DNA of 7,733 nucleotides from Patescibacteria group bacterium (lineage in GTDB: Bacteria; Patescibacteriota; Patescibacteriia; UBA2169). Numbering within the stretch: the stretch's first letter is position 1; each line of letters begins with the position of its first letter. Below the pieces are notes generated by a model that did no database searches, was not told the origin of the DNA, and saw nothing but the letters and a program-made list of their open reading frames with translations. Of this stretch, positions 5,726-7,733 are shown piece by piece. The stretch lies in the NCBI GenBank assembly GCA_018830465.1, contig JAHJSI010000058.1, forward strand, positions 1-7,733. The letters are read 5' to 3'. Position numbers and translations under genes: made by a program.

Positions 5726-6619
5726 TTATAATTTAAAATCCAATCTGCCTTCTGGTAAAATATAAGCTGAATTATCCAAAAAATCTAATAAAGGATATAC
5801 ATTGGCTTGCAATCCTGCTGGTAATAAGTGCAGCCATCTCATATTAATTTCTAAGTTTTCCTCAATAGGAATTTTCTCTGCTGTATATATTCCAACTGCC
5901 GATGGAGTTCTGCCTGGTCTTGAAAGCGCAATTATAAGATCTGCCCCTCTTAATGAATGAGCGCCCTTGTTCTCAATGGAAATATTTACATCAGTGATTC
6001 CATTTTTTGGCAAAAATTTTGTGCTTGATACGCTAATATTTTCTTGCGCGCTAATTGCCCTTTGTAAATTATCAAAATCTTTTATTCTTTGCCATTGAAT
6101 TTGTATTTCTAATTCTGGATCACTTAATGAAGAGCTTAAGTTCAATCCTAATCCTAAAAGAGGAGCTTTTTGTTCCGGCAGAATCTGCACTTGTGTTTTT
6201 GCTGTTTCTTTGGATTCAAATCTAAAAAAATAATCTACTTTCACTGACCAATTTGGATTTGGATTTTCCACAATCGCGATTAAATCAACTATTTTCGCAT
6301 TGCTTTCGATTGAGGATTTTTCTCCCGCGCTTGGCACAATGTTTATATCGCTTATTATAATATCTGCTGGAGATTGCAATTCATGTATTTGAAATACTGG
6401 AATTCTATTTAAAACAAGACCGCTATATAAAGCTTGCTCATGCTTTAATGAAGAAATATACTTTACTGCTCCGTAAAATGTTGATGCCCAAAATATAACA
6501 TTAATTCCAATCAATGTTCCGATTATTGATTTAATAACTATTGATTTGTGCGCTTGATACCAAAATCCTATTTTAAGCCAACGGCTAACAGACGGATCTT
6601 GGTATTGTTGTATTACCAT
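5726..6619 (-). CDS. Single-pass membrane protein with a large, probably two-domain beta-sandwich outer region
   Basis: I do not recognise this 297-residue protein. It has a short cytoplasmic N-terminus (about 1-26, with basic residues), one strong membrane helix (about 27-49, IVIKSIIGTLIGINVIFWAS) and about 240 residues that should face outside. The outer region shows two similar stretches: KIVDLIAIVENPNPNWSVKV (109-128) and GITDVNISIENKGAHSLRGA (207-226). In each, alternating hydrophobics lead to a V/I-E-N-x turn, as in Ig-like (CARDB/LEA14-type) beta-sandwich modules, so a duplicated domain is likely. It is first in its operon and only 3 nt upstream of rodA, which suggests an envelope or cell-wall role; this is inference from context. 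The start ATG at 6619 lies about 8 nt after a near-perfect extended -10, implying a leaderless mRNA. Confidence 0.8.
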   Translation of the reverse strand: MVIQQYQDPSVSRWLKIGFWYQAHKSIVIKSIIGTLIGINVIFWASTFYGAVKYISSLKHEQALYSGLVLNRIPVFQIHELQSPADIIISDINIVPSAGEKSSIESNAKIVDLIAIVENPNPNWSVKVDYFFRFESKETAKTQVQILPEQKAPLLGLGLNLSSSLSDPELEIQIQWQRIKDFDNLQRAISAQENISVSSTKFLPKNGITDVNISIENKGAHSLRGADLIIALSRPGRTPSAVGIYTAEKIPIEENLEINMRWLHLLPAGLQANVYPLLDFLDNSAYILPEGRLDFKL

Positions 6620-6627
6620 ATATTGAT

Positions 6628-6636
6628 ATTATACCA
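6628..6636 (-). promoter_or_regulatory. Extended -10 promoter of the membrane protein - rodA operon
   Basis: The minus strand reads TGG followed by a perfect TATAAT (6633-6628); the TGn motif is the extended -10. No good -35 is present at 17 nt (TATAAT again at 6656-6651). The expected start, about 6-7 nt downstream, falls 1-3 nt before the ATG at 6619, so the transcript should be leaderless. Confidence 0.6.
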
Positions 6637-6659
6637 TATTTCCGCAAAAAATTATAATA

Positions 6660-6668
6660 TGATATAAT
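6660..6668 (+). promoter_or_regulatory. Extended -10 promoter of the small DUF948-like gene
   Basis: TGA followed by a perfect TATAAT (6663-6668) forms an extended -10. The -35 position (6640-6645, TTCCGC) is poor. A start near 6675 leaves a leader of about 23 nt with no SD before the ATG at 6698. This promoter is back-to-back with the minus-strand one, only 29 nt between the two hexamers. Confidence 0.55.
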
Positions 6669-6697
6669 TCAGAATAATAAACACCTAATAAAATTAT

Positions 6698-7003
6698 ATG
6701 ATTCAAATTGAAACTACTCAAGACATTCTTTATGCCACGTCATCAGTAGTGATTTTGATTGTCGGCATTCTGCTTGCTTGGTCTTTGTATTATTTAGCCA
6801 TGTGTTTGCGTGATGCGCGCAAAGTGACAAAAGATGTTCGTTCCCGTGTTGAGGCACTCTGGGAAGTTGTTGAATTATTGCGCGATAAATTGCAGGTTGG
6901 GAGCGCTGTGTTCAAAGTTGCCGCGACCGGGATTAAAGAATTAGCAGAGCATATGAAGTCATATACTGAAACAGATAAGAAATCAAAAAGAAAAAAGGAT
7001 TAA
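6698..7003 (+). CDS. Small membrane protein with cytoplasmic helix, DUF948-like
   Basis: The 101-residue product begins with a short polar N-terminus, one membrane helix (about 14-36, TSSVVILIVGILLAWSLYYLAMC), then a long amphipathic helix (about 38-65, RDARKVTKDVRSRVEALWEVVELLRDKL) with heptad-like spacing that suggests a coiled coil. A second helix (about 68-88) and a very basic tail (KKSKRKKD) follow. This layout resembles DUF948-type proteins, which have an N-terminal membrane anchor and a coiled helix; the similarity is judged by eye and no function follows from it. It has its own extended -10 promoter and is transcribed away from the rodA operon. There is no SD. The TAA stop overlaps the T-tract of the terminator on the other strand. 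Confidence 0.75.
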   Translation: MIQIETTQDILYATSSVVILIVGILLAWSLYYLAMCLRDARKVTKDVRSRVEALWEVVELLRDKLQVGSAVFKVAATGIKELAEHMKSYTETDKKSKRKKD

Positions 7004-7040
7004 AAAAACGCCCTTTACTCGCAATTAAGCAAAGGGCGTT
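7002..7040 (-). terminator. Rho-independent terminator of the 218-aa gene
   Basis: AACGCCCTTT (7007-7016) and AAAGGGCGTT (7031-7040) make a perfect 10-bp stem with a 14-nt loop. Read on the minus strand it is followed by seven T (7008-7002, the first two within the stem), the classic intrinsic terminator. On the plus strand no T-tract follows, so it mainly serves the minus-strand gene, although the stem could also protect or pause the convergent 101-aa gene transcript. Confidence 0.85.
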
Positions 7041-7064
7041 GATATTGAACAATACGCGCGCGTG

Positions 7065-7721
7065 TTACGCGCTTTTGAACTTGTTCAGTTCTTCACGAGC
7101 ATCACGCAGAATCTGAAGCTCGCCATCCATGTCCAGTACGCCGGCGCCTCTCAAATCGGCCTCAAAATACTCCAAGAGCCTACTACTCGCTAGAACACAG
7201 CAAAACTGATTTGCGAGCTGAACCGTGTGTGACGCTTTCTCGCAAAGCATACTGCCGCGCATGGCTATGGCGTCGCAAAGCGTAGTATGTTCAGGCTCTG
7301 GAACGTCCACATCGTGTATGATATTCACAATTTCCACCAACTCATCACGTTTAGCACTATCTATAGCATCTACCAACAAGGGCATGGCAGCTTCACGCAA
7401 AGCGCGTAATGCTTCGAGCCAACTACCAGATTTCTCATCAATGAGCAAAGCAAACTCAGATACAACGTTCAAAATGCATATCTGACCAGATTGGGCATAG
7501 CGCTGTATCAACAAATTCCTACTTATCGGAAGCGGAAACCAGGGTAGAACTTCAACCACATCCTCCCATGACAAACAGAGAAACACTATCCTCTGAATGA
7601 GCGCATGCTCGTATTCGAAGAATCTCGGGTAATCAGCATTGTCAAACTTAGCAGCTAGTGTCTTGAACGCTGCAACGCCCTCTGCTTTCAGAAGCTGTTC
7701 TTCAAATCTTTCTAGATTCAT
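7065..7721 (-). CDS. Uncharacterised all-helical cytoplasmic protein
   Basis: I do not recognise this 218-residue protein. It has no signal peptide and no clear membrane segment. It is rich in Leu, Ala and Glu throughout and looks like a stack of amphipathic helices (for example MNLERFEEQLLKAEGVAAF, SWLEALRALREAAMPLLVDA, ILRDAREELNKFKSA), possibly a repeat-type helical scaffold. Cysteines at 49, 82, 149, 160, 174 and 175 are not arranged as a metal site. The start is secure: a GGAGG Shine-Dalgarno lies 6 nt before the ATG at 7721. Base composition is near 52% GC in 7261-7320 (31 of 60), well above the rodA operon (15 of 60 in 5161-5220). It is transcribed convergently with the 101-aa gene and ends at a strong terminator. 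Its promoter lies beyond the window. Confidence 0.75.
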   Translation of the reverse strand: MNLERFEEQLLKAEGVAAFKTLAAKFDNADYPRFFEYEHALIQRIVFLCLSWEDVVEVLPWFPLPISRNLLIQRYAQSGQICILNVVSEFALLIDEKSGSWLEALRALREAAMPLLVDAIDSAKRDELVEIVNIIHDVDVPEPEHTTLCDAIAMRGSMLCEKASHTVQLANQFCCVLASSRLLEYFEADLRGAGVLDMDGELQILRDAREELNKFKSA

Positions 7722-7727
7722 GAGATT

Positions 7728-7732
7728 CCTCC
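7728..7732 (-). promoter_or_regulatory. Strong Shine-Dalgarno of the 218-aa gene
   Basis: The minus strand reads GGAGG, 6 nt before the ATG at 7721. It is the best ribosome binding site in the window and fixes the start of that gene. Confidence 0.8.
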
Positions 7733-7733
7733 A

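Noticed and set aside
7054..7072. CG-rich palindrome and GCGCG-TGTTA-CGCGC hairpin around the stop of the 218-aa gene as a second terminator
   Set aside because: No T-tract follows; the strong terminator just downstream is sufficient.
1..7733. Defence system, mobile element, CRISPR array or tRNA genes
   Set aside because: No repeats array, transposase, nuclease or cloverleaf could be found on either strand; the window is mainly core genes with a few orphans.

Overview
This window looks like a chromosomal segment of a Patescibacteria (CPR) genome, most likely within the Parcubacteria. The evidence is the block rpmE-prfA-prmC, short core proteins, very tight gene packing, almost no Shine-Dalgarno sequences on core genes, and several small membrane or zinc-ribbon proteins that I cannot tie to characterised families. 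Three genes (L31, prmC, rodA) end in TGA. The genetic code is therefore the standard bacterial one, not the UGA-to-glycine code of Gracilibacteria and Absconditabacteria. No taxonomic marker beyond this is present, so the phylum call is an inference.

Layout: (1) 1-210, minus strand, the N-terminus of a secreted protein with a signal peptide, cut by the window edge. (2) 211-372, a divergent control region with a good minus-strand promoter, a 5' stem-loop and an operator-like dyad. (3) 373-2426, plus strand, the translation operon rpmE (L31) - prfA (RF1) - prmC (RF methyltransferase), with each gene overlapping the next. (4) 6619-2413, minus strand, a five-gene block: a one-pass membrane protein with a large outer region, RodA, a small zinc-ribbon protein, ribosomal protein L25/Ctc, and a membrane-anchored DUF3048 (YerB-like) protein. 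DUF3048 ends tail-to-tail with prmC with a 14-nt overlap. (5) 6620-6697, a compact divergent promoter region. (6) 6698-7003, plus strand, a small DUF948-like membrane protein. (7) 7002-7040, a rho-independent terminator serving (8) 7065-7721, minus strand, an unrecognised all-helical 218-aa protein with a strong Shine-Dalgarno sequence.

How the genes work together: the plus-strand operon handles translation. PrmC methylates the GGQ glutamine of the release factor made just upstream. The minus-strand block mixes cell-wall elongation (RodA) and envelope proteins with ribosome-related genes (L25), probably because an internal promoter at the end of rodA restarts transcription for the last three genes.

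There is no mobile element, CRISPR array, RNA gene or defence system that I can support. The most useful observations are about gene starts and promoters: a sigma70-type promoter hidden in what looks like the 5' end of an ORF, interleaved divergent extended -10 promoters with a leaderless candidate, and a sharp contrast between SD-less AT-rich core genes and SD-bearing, more GC-rich genes at both edges.
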